Notes under the pieces: model-generated | Told to the model about the DNA's origin: nothing | The model's database searches: none | The model's input: only the letters and a program-made list of their open reading frames with translations | Assembly: GCA_946482365.1 (NCBI GenBank) | Contig: CAMLQY010000023.1 | Coordinates: forward strand, 1 to 28,802 | Source of the DNA: an uncultured Actinomycetes bacterium | GTDB lineage: Bacteria > Actinomycetota > Thermoleophilia > Solirubrobacterales > 70-9 | Direction of reading: 5' to 3' | DNA length: 28,802 nt | Position numbers and translations under genes: made by a program | Shown: positions 13,784 through 21,912 of the stretch, in pieces | Layout of the letters: each line of letters opens with the position of its first letter | Numbering within the stretch: the first letter of the stretch is position 1

Positions 13784-16084
13784 CTATTCGAAACGGGCGG
13801 GCTGCGGCTCGAGCCGGACCGGTGCCGTGGAGAGCGCCTGCACGCGCAGGTCGCTCCAGGTGAGCCCTTCGCGGACGAGGGCGGGAAGGCCGAGGGCGAC
13901 GGCGGTGGCGATCTCGACCGCCTGCAGGATGACGCCGTAGGCGAGCGCGTCGGCGGTGCCGATGCCGAAGCCGGTGTGCAGGACGCTGATCACGGCGAGC
14001 TGGAAGACGCCGATGTTGGAGGGGGTCGCCGGGACGACGGCGGTGACGTTGACGGCGAAGAGGACCGCGGCCGCGGCACCGATGCCGGCTTGGTTGCTCA
14101 GCCCGAGAGCCGCGAGCAGCGCCCAGCAGGCGGCGAGCTGGATCGCCCAGGCGCCGAGCTGGGCTGCTGCGGCTGCCGCCCCTTGGCGCGGGTTGCGGAA
14201 GACGCGCAAGCCGGCGCGCACCTGGACCAACCCGGTCTGCAGGCTCGCGCCGAGCCGGGCGAGGCGCCCGTTGCCGCCCCGCCGCATCAGCGGCGGGGCG
14301 AGCAGGACGAAGAGGAGCAGGGCCAGCGGCACGAGGCTGAAGGCGAAGAGCTTCTCGGTGCTCGAATGGAAGAGGTCGGTGCTGGAGACGATGATGACCC
14401 CGAGCAGGGCCAAGGCGACGATGTTGAGCACCGTCTGGGAGACCAGGGTGCCGAGCAGGACCGGGAATGTCTCGCGCATTCGGCCGACCCTCCGCGCCAG
14501 CGACATCGCCCGGGCTGGCTCGCCGAGACGGGCGGGCAAGGTCGCCGACATCAGCACCCCGATCATCGTTGCCGAGGTGACGTCGCGGCGGCGCACCGGC
14601 CGCCGCGGCAATGCCGCACGCACGATCCAGTACCAGGAGGCGGCGCGGAAGAAGAGCGAGAGCGCCATCAAGGCGCAGGCGACGAGGACCCAGGTGAGGT
14701 CGGAGCGGACGATGCTGGCGACGACGTTGTCGACCCCGATCTTCTGGGCGGCGAGCGCGGTCAGGCCGACGCCGAGCCCCCCGGCGGCGCCGAGGCCGAT
14801 GCGGCGTGCCGCCTGGCGACGGCGCTCGCCGGGCTGGGCCGGCGCCGGGTCGAGCGAGGGCAGCCGCTGGGGCGGGCGAGGCGGCATGCCGTCGGCCGGC
14901 CGTATCCCCGCCCAGTGAGCGGCGCGCTCGAGCGCGCCGCTGGGCTCGGGCGCCTCGATCGCTCGCTCGTAGACCCCGGTGACGCGGTCGGCGACGCGCG
15001 GCCAGGCGTAGCGCTCTGCGCTGCGACGCGCCGCCCGCCCCATCGCCGCCAGGCGCTGGGGCTCGTGGTGGGCGCGCTGCAGCTCCTCGGCGAGGCGCTG
15101 GGCATCCCCGGGCGGGACCAGGACGCCGTCGACGCCGTCGGTGACGACGTCGCTATAGCCGGCGATGGCAGAGGCGATCGCGGGGGTGCCGGCGGCGAAG
15201 GCCTCGGTCAGGACCATGCCGAAGCTCTCCCCCGAGAGCGAGGGCGCGCAGAGCAGGTCGGCCTCGTGCAGGGCGCGGTGCAGCTCCTCGCCCGAGACCC
15301 TGCCGCGAACGTCGATGTGGCGAAGGGCATCGGGGTCGGCGAGGTAGCGCAGGACGTCCTCGCGCTCGGCGCCGATCACGGTGAGCCGGCTGGGCACGTG
15401 CTCGACCAGGGCGCCGAAGGCCGAGAGCAGAACCGGCAGGCCCTTACGCTCCTCGGGGCGGCCGACGAAGAGCACACGCAGCTCCTCCCCGGGCGGCTTC
15501 GGCCCACCGGGCGCGGCGGTGAGGTCGACGCCGTTGGGGATCACCTCGTAATGGCCGCCGAACCAGCGGCGTCCGGTCCAGGCGGCCGCCTCTGAGACCG
15601 CGATCCGCGCCGAGAGCCGGTTGAAGACGCGCCTGGCGCCGAGCGCCGAGGCGACGTGGTTGGGCAGGGCCTTGGTCGAGTAGGCGTGGAAGGTACCGAC
15701 GGCGGGGGCCGCGGTGCCGAGCGCGGCGTTCCAGCCGACCAGCGGCACCAGCGGCTCGTGGATGTGGACGACGTCGAAGTCCCCGCGGTGCAGCTCCCGT
15801 CGCGGCGCTAGGACACCACCCGCCGGGAAGGGCGCGAGGTTTGAGATCGCGCCGTTGGAGGGGATGCCGACCGTGCGCCCGAGCGGGATCAGGTAATCGG
15901 GCGCCTCGCGCGGCTCCGGCGCGGCTCGGTGCATGCTGCGGCTGAGCCGGCCGGGCGGATCGAAGGGGGCAAGCACGCGAACGTGGTGGCCGCGTCCGAG
16001 GAACTCCTCCGCGAGCGCCTCCACGTGCCGGTTCACGCCGCCCTGGTAGGTCCAGGAGTATGGCGAGACGAGCGCGATTCTCAC
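13784..16084 (-). CDS. Fusion of GT4 glycosyltransferase and LPG-synthase-like (UPF0104/AglD) membrane domain
   Basis: 766 residues. The N-terminal ~380 residues form a GT-B glycosyltransferase of family 4, close in style to PimA: 'MRIALVSPYSWTYQGGVNRHVEALAEEF', 'HIHEPLVPL', 'FHAYSTK', 'IPNGVDL', 'LFVGRPEERKGL' and 'SGESFGMVLTEAFAAGTPAIAS' (the E-x7-E motif that contacts the nucleotide sugar). A Pro/Arg-rich linker leads to a C-terminal membrane domain of about eight helices (about 435-750), with 'PARLGEPARAMSL' and 'TPSNIGVFQLAV', typical of the LPG-synthase-TM/UPF0104 flippase-like family. This suggests one protein that glycosylates a lipid on the inner face and helps to translocate it; that coupling is inference. 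The GTG start overlaps the stop of the upstream gene (GTGA), so translation is coupled. Confidence 0.85.
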   Translation of the reverse strand: MRIALVSPYSWTYQGGVNRHVEALAEEFLGRGHHVRVLAPFDPPGRLSRSMHRAAPEPREAPDYLIPLGRTVGIPSNGAISNLAPFPAGGVLAPRRELHRGDFDVVHIHEPLVPLVGWNAALGTAAPAVGTFHAYSTKALPNHVASALGARRVFNRLSARIAVSEAAAWTGRRWFGGHYEVIPNGVDLTAAPGGPKPPGEELRVLFVGRPEERKGLPVLLSAFGALVEHVPSRLTVIGAEREDVLRYLADPDALRHIDVRGRVSGEELHRALHEADLLCAPSLSGESFGMVLTEAFAAGTPAIASAIAGYSDVVTDGVDGVLVPPGDAQRLAEELQRAHHEPQRLAAMGRAARRSAERYAWPRVADRVTGVYERAIEAPEPSGALERAAHWAGIRPADGMPPRPPQRLPSLDPAPAQPGERRRQAARRIGLGAAGGLGVGLTALAAQKIGVDNVVASIVRSDLTWVLVACALMALSLFFRAASWYWIVRAALPRRPVRRRDVTSATMIGVLMSATLPARLGEPARAMSLARRVGRMRETFPVLLGTLVSQTVLNIVALALLGVIIVSSTDLFHSSTEKLFAFSLVPLALLLFVLLAPPLMRRGGNGRLARLGASLQTGLVQVRAGLRVFRNPRQGAAAAAAQLGAWAIQLAACWALLAALGLSNQAGIGAAAAVLFAVNVTAVVPATPSNIGVFQLAVISVLHTGFGIGTADALAYGVILQAVEIATAVALGLPALVREGLTWSDLRVQALSTAPVRLEPQPARFE

Positions 16085-17970
16085 GAACTGCGAAGCGTAG
16101 AGGATCGGGCGGCTCCCTCGGCCCAGGCGAAGCCGGCGAAGGCGAGCAGGTAGGCGCTGCCGATCTCCAGCACCAGGGCGCCGGAGTCATTGGCGAGGGT
16201 GCCGGCGACGGTTGCGGCGAGCGCTCCGAGCAGGCCGGCCTGCAGGGCGGGAGCGTCGCGCAGCCAGGAGCGCAGGACGTCGCGCTTCCAGGCCGCCAGC
16301 GCGGCAAGGCCGAGGACAAGCGGTAGGAAGGCGAGGACCACGGGCCGGGTGAAGCTGTGCGCCGAGAGCTGCAGGCGGCGCTGCGCGACGTCGGCCGCCT
16401 CGCCGAGCCCGCCGGCGTCGAGGACCGATCTGGTCAGGTGCGCGTTCGCACCCGTGAGGAGGTCTATTGCTGCAATAAATCCCATAAATAGAATAAATCC
16501 TGTAATAATGAGAACAAGGGCCGCGTGTCGCCAGGGGGTCGCGACCTTGTAAACGGCGGCCGCGGCCCCTATTGGCATCACGATCGCGGCGCCCACGTCC
16601 GCCCCGAAGCGCCCGGCGGCGAAGACGAGGGCGGCGACCGAGCCGCTGGCGGCGAACGCGAGCGCGCAGCGGCGGCTGTCGAGCGCCGGCCGGAAGCCGG
16701 CGAGCGCGGCGCCGGTGCCGGCGACGACGAGCACCGCGAGCAGGGCCTCGAGCTCGTTGCCGATCCCGTAGAAGCGGACGCCGAGGCCAGGGTTGGGGCC
16801 GAGCAGCGAGAGCGAGGTGAGCGACGAGCCGGCGACCACGTCGAGCGCGTAGGCGAAAACGACGACGCCCGAGGCCACGGCCAGCGCCCGATACCCACCG
16901 AGGGCGAAGAGCGTCAGCGCCGCCAACAGCGGAGCGCCGAACATAACCAGCATTTGTTCGCTCTCCCGGCTCGGCTCCAGCGCCGCCGCCGCGAGCAGCA
17001 GCAGCGGCAGGTAGACGACGCTGAGCGCGAGCAGCCGGACCGCCACCCTCGCCACCCGGCCGGAGCCGACCAGCGCGGTGAGACCGAAGACGACCAGCCA
17101 GACCAGCAGGCTGACCCCGACCACCGCCCCCCGCCGCTCCGAGATCACAGCCATCCGCTCCCCCAGCGCCTCGATCGCCGCCACGTCGACGCTCCCCTCC
17201 GCCCGGATCGCCTGTCCCGACATCGCCGAGGGCACACCGATCCCGAGCCGCCCCAAGATCGTCGGCGCGATGTCCGTCGTCAGCACATACCCGTCCGTCC
17301 GCGTGCTGTCGGAGGTCAGTTCGCCCGAGAACCCCCTCCCCGCGATCCCAACGGCCAGCGCCTCGTTGGTCCCCGGCGGCGCCCGCTCAATGGCAATAAG
17401 CAAATCGTCCCCCCGCAACTCACGGACGAGCCTCCCCAGATCCTGCAGCCCAACACTCCGCACTGCACATCTCCCCCCCGCCCTGCGCAGCGTCGCCGCC
17501 AGCAACCCCGGCTCGATGTCAGCAGGAGCCGACTCCGCCCGCTCCACAACAGCCGGCGAATACGCCGGCCCACAAACCCCGCCCCCAACACGCGCCGGAA
17601 GCTCAGAGTCATAAAGCGAGTCGAACACCCGGTTCCCCTGCGAGATGTCGAGGTATGTCTGCGCTGGGGACACCGACCCCAAGCCAGCGCTTAGAAGCCC
17701 AGGGGACATCCCAGCCCGAGCAAGCTCCTCGACGCTGGTCCCGCGGGGAAGCAGAGCGAGAGTGACGCTCGTAGACGGTGAGCGGGCGGGGGGCGGAACG
17801 TCTTGTACTTTTTCGTCTACCGGCCGGGGAGTCGCCGCCTCCGCTTCTTCGAAAAAGTTAAGTGGAGCCCCCCGCCCGCTCACCGCCGGTGCGGAACCGA
17901 AAAAGTTAAGTGGAACCCCCTGCCCGGACCCCGCCCCAAACACCGAGACCACCGCTATCGTCAACCCCAT
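16081..17970 (-). CDS. Multi-pass membrane protein with alkaline-phosphatase-like outer domain
   Basis: About 629 residues if it starts at ATG 17970. The N-terminal ~290 residues are soluble and contain 'YVLTTDIAPTILGRLGIGVPSAMSGQAI', the C-terminal signature of the alkaline-phosphatase/sulfatase fold. 'LLSAGLGSVSPAQTYLDISQGNRVFDSLYD' lies before it, but I see no intact nucleophile and metal site, so it may be a degenerate, binding domain. About ten transmembrane helices follow, including 'GLGVRFYGIGNELEALL'. It overlaps the glycosyltransferase gene by 4 bp, so the two probably serve the same envelope glycolipid pathway. The start is uncertain: residues about 18-42 (VPLNFFG...APLNFFEE) are encoded by repeated DNA, no later start codon precedes the conserved region, and ATG 17970 overlaps the start of the divergent hemQ gene. 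An in-frame extension to 18057 would run deep into hemQ. Confidence 0.72.
   Translation of the reverse strand: MGLTIAVVSVFGAGSGQGVPLNFFGSAPAVSGRGAPLNFFEEAEAATPRPVDEKVQDVPPPARSPSTSVTLALLPRGTSVEELARAGMSPGLLSAGLGSVSPAQTYLDISQGNRVFDSLYDSELPARVGGGVCGPAYSPAVVERAESAPADIEPGLLAATLRRAGGRCAVRSVGLQDLGRLVRELRGDDLLIAIERAPPGTNEALAVGIAGRGFSGELTSDSTRTDGYVLTTDIAPTILGRLGIGVPSAMSGQAIRAEGSVDVAAIEALGERMAVISERRGAVVGVSLLVWLVVFGLTALVGSGRVARVAVRLLALSVVYLPLLLLAAAALEPSRESEQMLVMFGAPLLAALTLFALGGYRALAVASGVVVFAYALDVVAGSSLTSLSLLGPNPGLGVRFYGIGNELEALLAVLVVAGTGAALAGFRPALDSRRCALAFAASGSVAALVFAAGRFGADVGAAIVMPIGAAAAVYKVATPWRHAALVLIITGFILFMGFIAAIDLLTGANAHLTRSVLDAGGLGEAADVAQRRLQLSAHSFTRPVVLAFLPLVLGLAALAAWKRDVLRSWLRDAPALQAGLLGALAATVAGTLANDSGALVLEIGSAYLLAFAGFAWAEGAARSSTLRSS
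17777..17930. repeat. Inverted and direct repeat cluster at the head of the 16081-17970 gene
   Basis: GGTGAGCGGGCGGGGGGC near 17779-17796 recurs inverted as GCCCCCCGCCCGCTCACC near 17868-17885. Each arm is joined to a CTTTTTCG-type end facing inward. GAAAAAGTTAAGTGGA appears twice in direct orientation (about 17850-17865 and 17899-17914), and a related ACTTTTTCG lies inverted near 17808-17816. The layout resembles a REP- or MITE-like palindromic element with an extra half copy. It falls in the intergenic space of hemQ but is read as codons in the divergent membrane-protein gene. Confidence 0.6.
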
Positions 17971-18664
17971 GGCAGACCGCACCTTCGCCAAATTCACGAT
18001 GCTCAAGATGGACTCCGCCTGGCGCCGCCAAGACGCCGACCAGCGGGCCACGGACAAGCAGGAGTTCCTCGCCGCCTGCGAGGACTTCGCCCTCGATCGC
18101 TCATTGCGCGCCTACTCAACCATAGGCACGCGCGGCGACGTCGACCTGGTCCTGCTCAGCCAGAGCCCCAGCCTCGACGACCTGCACACCTTCCACGTCG
18201 TGCTCGGCCAGAGCGGCCTGGCGAAGTGGGCGGAGACGCCCTACTCGTTCCTCTCGATGACCAAGCGCTCGCCCTACTCAGAGGAGCAGGCCCGCCCCGA
18301 GATCTGCGTCAGCGAGCGAAAGTACCTCTTCCTCTACCCGATGGTGAAGCAGCGGCGCTGGTACGGGCTGCCGCCGGAGGAGCGCCAGCGGATCATGAAG
18401 AGCCACATCGAGGTCGGCCGCCGTTATCCCGAGATCACGATCAACACCTCCTACTCCTTCGGCCTCGACGACCAGGAGTTCGTCGTCGCCTTCGAGGGCG
18501 ACGACCCGGGCATGTTCCTCGACCTGGTGCAGGAGCTGCGCCCGACCGAGTCGAGCGAGTACACCGAGCTCGAGACCCCGATCTTCACCTGCGTGGCGCT
18601 CTCGCTGCGCAAGGCGCTCGACGCGCTCGACGGCGTGCCCAGCGCCGTCGCCGCCGGCGCGTAG
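17969..18664 (+). CDS. hemQ: Coproheme decarboxylase / chlorite dismutase family (HemQ, ChdC)
   Basis: 231 residues from ATG 17969; in-frame upstream sequence is the repeat region and is excluded. Motifs match actinobacterial/Firmicute ChdC: 'YPMVKQRRWYGL' with Tyr123 and Lys127 (spaced as Tyr147/Lys151 of Listeria HemQ), and 'MKSHIEVGRRYP' with His146 as the likely proximal heme ligand. 'INTSYSFGLDDQEFVVAFEGDDP' and the ferredoxin-like fold ending 'SEYTELETPIFTC' also fit. The known role is the last step of the coproporphyrin-dependent heme pathway, oxidative decarboxylation of coproheme to heme b in the cytoplasm. TATCGT lies seven bases before the ATG, which has no Shine-Dalgarno sequence, so a leaderless transcript is likely. 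It is followed by fprA, placing it in an iron/redox neighbourhood. Confidence 0.9.
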   Translation: MADRTFAKFTMLKMDSAWRRQDADQRATDKQEFLAACEDFALDRSLRAYSTIGTRGDVDLVLLSQSPSLDDLHTFHVVLGQSGLAKWAETPYSFLSMTKRSPYSEEQARPEICVSERKYLFLYPMVKQRRWYGLPPEERQRIMKSHIEVGRRYPEITINTSYSFGLDDQEFVVAFEGDDPGMFLDLVQELRPTESSEYTELETPIFTCVALSLRKALDALDGVPSAVAAGA

Positions 18665-18704
18665 GCGCCCGCCGGCCCTGGTTCCCTATCCTTCCCGGCT
18701 CGCC

Positions 18705-20105
18705 ATGACCAAGATCGGAACAGCCGAGACCCCCCTCCGCGTCGCCATCGTCGGCGCCGGCCCGTCCGGCTTCTACGCCGCCGAGCACATCCTCAAGCAC
18801 GAGGAGACTCATTCCCAGGTCGACCTCTTCGACCGCCTTCCCACCCCCTTCGGCCTCGTCCGCGGCGGTGTCGCCCCGGACCACCCGAAGATCAAGTCGG
18901 TGATCCGCGTCTACGAGAAAACTGCCGCCCGCGAGGGCTTCCGCTTCTTCGGCAACGTCAAGGTCGGCCACGACGTCGAGGTCGAGGACCTCGAGCGGCT
19001 CTACCACGCGATCGTCTTCACGGTCGGCTGCGAGACCGACCGCCAGCTCGGCATCCCCGGCGAGGACCTGCCCGGCAGCCACGCCGCCACCGCCTTCGTC
19101 GGCTGGTACAACGCCCATCCCGACTACGCGAGCGAGGAGTTCGACCTCTCCTGCGAGCGCGCCGTCGTGATCGGCAACGGCAACGTGGCGATGGACGTCG
19201 CCCGGATGCTGGCGCTGACCGACCACGAGCTGCGCCAGACCGACACCGCCGACCACGCGATCGAGATGCTCGACCGCAAGCAGATCCGCGAGATCGTCGT
19301 GCTCGGACGCCGCGGGCCGGTGCAGGCGGCCTTCACCAACCCGGAGATCAAGGAGCTGGGCGAGATGGAGGACGCCGACGTCATCGTCGACCCCGCCGAG
19401 GTCGAGCTCGACCCAGCCAGCGCCGCCTACCTCGAGTCCGAGGACGCCGACAAGACGACCCGGGTCAACGTCGAGACGCTGCGCGGGTTCTCCCAGCGCG
19501 AGCCGGAGGGCAAGAAGCAGCGGATCGTCCTGCGCTTCCTCGCCTCGCCGGTCGAGATCCAGGGCGAGGGCAAGGTCGAGAGGATCGTGATCGGGCGCAA
19601 CGAGCTGGTCGAGGAGGGCGGCACCCTGCGCGCCCGCGACACCGGCGAGCGCGAAGAGCTCGAGTGCGGCCTGGTGCTGCGCTCGGTCGGCTACACCGGC
19701 GTGCCGATCGAGGGCGTCCCCTTCGACGGGAAGCGCGGCCTGATCCTCAACGAGGGCGGCCGCGTGCTCGACTCGCACGACGCCGGCCACAAGGTCGGCC
19801 ACTACACCGCCGGCTGGATCAAGCGCGGCCCCTCGGGCGTGATCGGGACGAACAAGAAAGACGCCCTGGAGACGGTCCAGCACCTGCTCGCCGACGTCGA
19901 GTCGCAGACGCTGCTCAGCCCCGAGACCCCCGACCCGGGCGCGGTCGAGGCCCTCCTCGCCGAACGCAGCGTCCGCTACGTCAGCTTCGAGGACTGGCAG
20001 GCGATCGACCAGGCTGAGGTCGGCCGCGGCGAGCCCCACGGCCGCCCCCGGGTCAAGTTCGTCCGGGTCGAGGAGATGCTCGAGACCCTCGGCGAGCGGG
20101 TCTGA
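18705..20105 (+). CDS. fprA: NADPH-ferredoxin/adrenodoxin reductase, FprA type
   Basis: 466 residues, the usual length for FprA. The FAD dinucleotide motif 'VAIVGAGPSGFYAAEHIL' is at about residues 13-30. 'LPTPFGLVRGGVAPDHPKIKSV' is diagnostic of the adrenodoxin-reductase family. 'AVVIGNGNVAMDVARML' (about 151-167) is the NADP site, and 'AGWIKRGPSGVIGTNKKDALETV' near residue 375 is the conserved C-terminal FAD segment. It passes electrons from NADPH to ferredoxins, which serve P450s, Fe-S and heme enzymes. It lies 40 bp after hemQ, with a TATCCT -10-like element (18687-18692) 12 bases before the ATG, so it can be transcribed separately. It converges with degV, with 31 bp between them. Confidence 0.94.
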   Translation: MTKIGTAETPLRVAIVGAGPSGFYAAEHILKHEETHSQVDLFDRLPTPFGLVRGGVAPDHPKIKSVIRVYEKTAAREGFRFFGNVKVGHDVEVEDLERLYHAIVFTVGCETDRQLGIPGEDLPGSHAATAFVGWYNAHPDYASEEFDLSCERAVVIGNGNVAMDVARMLALTDHELRQTDTADHAIEMLDRKQIREIVVLGRRGPVQAAFTNPEIKELGEMEDADVIVDPAEVELDPASAAYLESEDADKTTRVNVETLRGFSQREPEGKKQRIVLRFLASPVEIQGEGKVERIVIGRNELVEEGGTLRARDTGEREELECGLVLRSVGYTGVPIEGVPFDGKRGLILNEGGRVLDSHDAGHKVGHYTAGWIKRGPSGVIGTNKKDALETVQHLLADVESQTLLSPETPDPGAVEALLAERSVRYVSFEDWQAIDQAEVGRGEPHGRPRVKFVRVEEMLETLGERV

Positions 20106-20136
20106 GCCTGAGGGGCACCCCCTGCAGGGCCCTTAG

Positions 20137-21012
20137 TTAGCTGAGAACCTCTTTGCTGACGCTGCCGACGCCGATCAGGCCGGGGCCTACGTGGGCGCCG
20201 ATGACGGGGCCGATCTCGGAGATGTAGACGGGCTCGCAGCCGAAGATCTCGCGGCAGTCGTCGGCGAGGGCATCGGCCGTCTCCTGGTCTTGGATGTGCT
20301 GGATGACCCAGGCGTCGAGGCCGGACTCGTGGCGCCGGCGTGCGTAGTCGCGCAGGCGCTCGATCGAGCGGGCACGGGTGCGGACGCGCTCGACCGGTGT
20401 GATCTCCTCCTCCAGGGTGAGGATCGGCTTGATCTTCAGGGCCGAGCCGATCCAGGCGCGGGCGCCGCCGATGCGGCCGCCGCGCCGCAGGTACTCGAGC
20501 GTGTCGATCGCGAACCACATCTTCAGCTCCTCACGCGCCTGCTGGGCGCGGGCGAGGACTGCCTCGCCGTCACCGCCGGCCCGGGCCGCGGCCGCGGCCG
20601 CGAGCACCGAGTAGCCCATCCCGCCGCAGGCCGAGCGCGAGTCGAAGAGGTGGATCCGATCTCCCCCCTTGCCCTCGGCGACGAGCCGCTCCCGCGCCTG
20701 CCCAGCTGCCTCGAAGGTTCCCGAGATGCCGGAGGAGATGTGGATCGAGACGATCTCGCGACCCTCGTCGAGCAGCGGCTCGTAGACCGAGACGAAGTCC
20801 CCGACGGAGGGCTGCGAGGTCGTCGCCCCGTCTTCGGAGGCCCGCAAGCGCTCGTAGAAGGCGGCGTAATCGGAGATCTCGGCCTCCGGCTCCTGCGCGC
20901 CATCGACCGCCACGTAGAGGCTGACGACATGGATCCCGTTCGAGGCGACGAGCTCGGCGGGCAGGTAGGCCGTCGTGTCGCAGACGACCGCGATTTTCGC
21001 GTCGGGGTTCAC
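20137..21012 (-). CDS. DegV family fatty-acid-binding protein
   Basis: 291 residues, normal for DegV (FakB-like). The N-terminus 'KIAVVCDTTAYLPAELVASNGIHVVSLYV', the 'TTSQPSVGDFVSVYE' loop, the 'IHISSGISGTFEAAGQAR' lipid-contact motif, 'TLEYLRRGGRIGG' and 'IGPVIGAHVGPGLIGVG' are all characteristic. In studied bacteria such proteins present fatty acids to the FakA kinase. No FakA is in the window, so its role here is open. The GTG start at 21012 has only a weak AGGG nearby. It is divergent from erpA, with 44 bp between the start codons, and ends with tandem stops (TAACTAA), converging on fprA. Confidence 0.92.
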   Translation of the reverse strand: MNPDAKIAVVCDTTAYLPAELVASNGIHVVSLYVAVDGAQEPEAEISDYAAFYERLRASEDGATTSQPSVGDFVSVYEPLLDEGREIVSIHISSGISGTFEAAGQARERLVAEGKGGDRIHLFDSRSACGGMGYSVLAAAAAARAGGDGEAVLARAQQAREELKMWFAIDTLEYLRRGGRIGGARAWIGSALKIKPILTLEEEITPVERVRTRARSIERLRDYARRRHESGLDAWVIQHIQDQETADALADDCREIFGCEPVYISEIGPVIGAHVGPGLIGVGSVSKEVLS

Positions 21013-21043
21013 GGCCCTGCGATTCTTCCACCAAAGCCCCCGC

Positions 21044-21056
21044 TACACTTTGTGAA
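21044..21056 (+). promoter_or_regulatory. -10 element giving a leaderless erpA transcript
   Basis: TACACT at 21044-21049 lies seven bases before GTG 21057, with no Shine-Dalgarno sequence. Transcription should start at about the G of the start codon. No clear -35 is visible. Confidence 0.5.
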
Positions 21057-21437
21057 GTGACCGACCCTCAGACCGAGACCCCCCAGGCCGCCATCTCCCT
21101 GACCGAGAAGGCGGCAGGCAAGATCGGCGAGCTGCTCGGCTCCCAGGAGGGCTCGGAGGGCCAGGCTCTCCGCGTCGCGGTCCGCGGTGGTGGCTGCTCG
21201 GGCTTCCAGTATGCGCTCGCCTTCGACCAGGCCAAGGAGGACGACCATGTCTTCGAGGTCGACGGGGTCTCCGTGATCGTCGACAAGGTCAGCATGCAGT
21301 TCGTCTTCGGCTCCGAGGTCGACTACGTGGAAGGCCTGCAGGGCGCCGGCTTCCAGGTCAACAACCCGAACGTCGTCGCCGCCTGCGGCTGCGGATCCTC
21401 CTTTCAGGTCAAAGAGGACGCAGCCGCCGCCGTCTGA
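21057..21437 (+). CDS. erpA: Iron-sulfur cluster carrier/insertion protein, HesB/IscA/ErpA family
   Basis: 126 residues. The A-type carrier signature is complete: 'LRVAVRGGGCSGFQYALAFD' with Cys47, and 'FQVNNPNVVAACGCGSSFQV' with Cys110 and Cys112, the three cluster ligands. A-type carriers pass [2Fe-2S]/[4Fe-4S] clusters to target proteins in the cytoplasm. It begins at GTG 21057 just after a TACACT -10 and converges with a CGFS glutaredoxin gene, which together with BolA acts in the same cluster-trafficking pathway. The C-terminus has an extra 'KEDAAAAV' tail. The 88-bp gap to grxD contains imperfect inverted repeats (for example TGACC-TGCTT-GGTCA at 21500-21514) that may help separate the converging transcripts. 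Confidence 0.93.
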   Translation: MTDPQTETPQAAISLTEKAAGKIGELLGSQEGSEGQALRVAVRGGGCSGFQYALAFDQAKEDDHVFEVDGVSVIVDKVSMQFVFGSEVDYVEGLQGAGFQVNNPNVVAACGCGSSFQVKEDAAAAV

Positions 21438-21525
21438 CTCTGCGCACGTCGGCGTCCTCGGTCGCTCGCGTGCAGAGCACGCCACGCTCCCTGCGTCCTT
21501 GACCTGCTTGGTCAGCCGGCGGCGG

Positions 21526-21906
21526 CTATTCGATTTGAAGAGGCGGTGCCTGCGATGGCGCCGCGGGTGCGGGTGCCACCGCGGGCTGCTCGACGCCGAG
21601 GGCCTCGGCCAGCTCGCCCGACTCGAGCATCTCCTCGACGATGTCGGCGCCGCCGACCAGCTCGCCGTTGACGTAGAGCTGAGGGAAGGTCTGCCAGTCG
21701 GAGATCTCGGCGGTGACTTCGCGCAGCGGCTGCAGCGCCGGCAGCACGTCGATCGCGCCGTACTCGACGTCGATCGAGTCGAGCACCTGCACGACACGCA
21801 TCGAGAAGCCGCAGCGCGGCATGTCGGGGGTCCCCTTCATGAAGAGCAGCACCGGGTTGGCGGCGATCAGCTCTTCGACTTTCTGCTTCAGCTCGGCGTC
21901 GGCCAT
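21526..21906 (-). CDS. grxD: Monothiol glutaredoxin, CGFS type (Grx4/GrxD)
   Basis: 126 residues. 'PVLLFMKGTPDMPRCGFSMRVVQVLD' contains the CGFS active site (Cys32). 'WQTFPQLYVNGELVGGADIVEEMLESGEL' is the glutathione-binding half (TFPQLYV..ELVGG.D). CGFS glutaredoxins bind a bridging [2Fe-2S] cluster with glutathione and form heterodimers with BolA; the bolA-like gene is directly upstream on the same strand and an A-type carrier lies opposite. The last 25 residues (VEQPAVAPAPAAPSQAPPLQIE) are a Pro/Ala-rich tail beyond the normal domain. Such a protein in a mycothiol-type actinobacterial lineage is noteworthy. A TACAAT -10 (complement of 21913-21918) lies six bases before ATG 21906, so the transcript may be leaderless. 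Confidence 0.94.
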   Translation of the reverse strand: MADAELKQKVEELIAANPVLLFMKGTPDMPRCGFSMRVVQVLDSIDVEYGAIDVLPALQPLREVTAEISDWQTFPQLYVNGELVGGADIVEEMLESGELAEALGVEQPAVAPAPAAPSQAPPLQIE

Positions 21907-21912
21907 AGGGCG

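Noticed and set aside
13757..15595. 612-codon plus-strand ORF opposite the glycosyltransferase fusion gene
   Set aside because: It is an Asp/Gly/Arg-rich antisense frame of a clearly homologous gene in GC-rich DNA, with no recognisable domain.
17970..18057. N-terminal extension of the membrane-protein gene to 18057
   Set aside because: It would overlap the conserved hemQ coding sequence by nearly 90 bp and adds no recognisable signal.
21438..21525. Terminator between erpA and grxD
   Set aside because: Only imperfect inverted repeats without a U-tract are present, so I mention them in the erpA entry but do not call a terminator.
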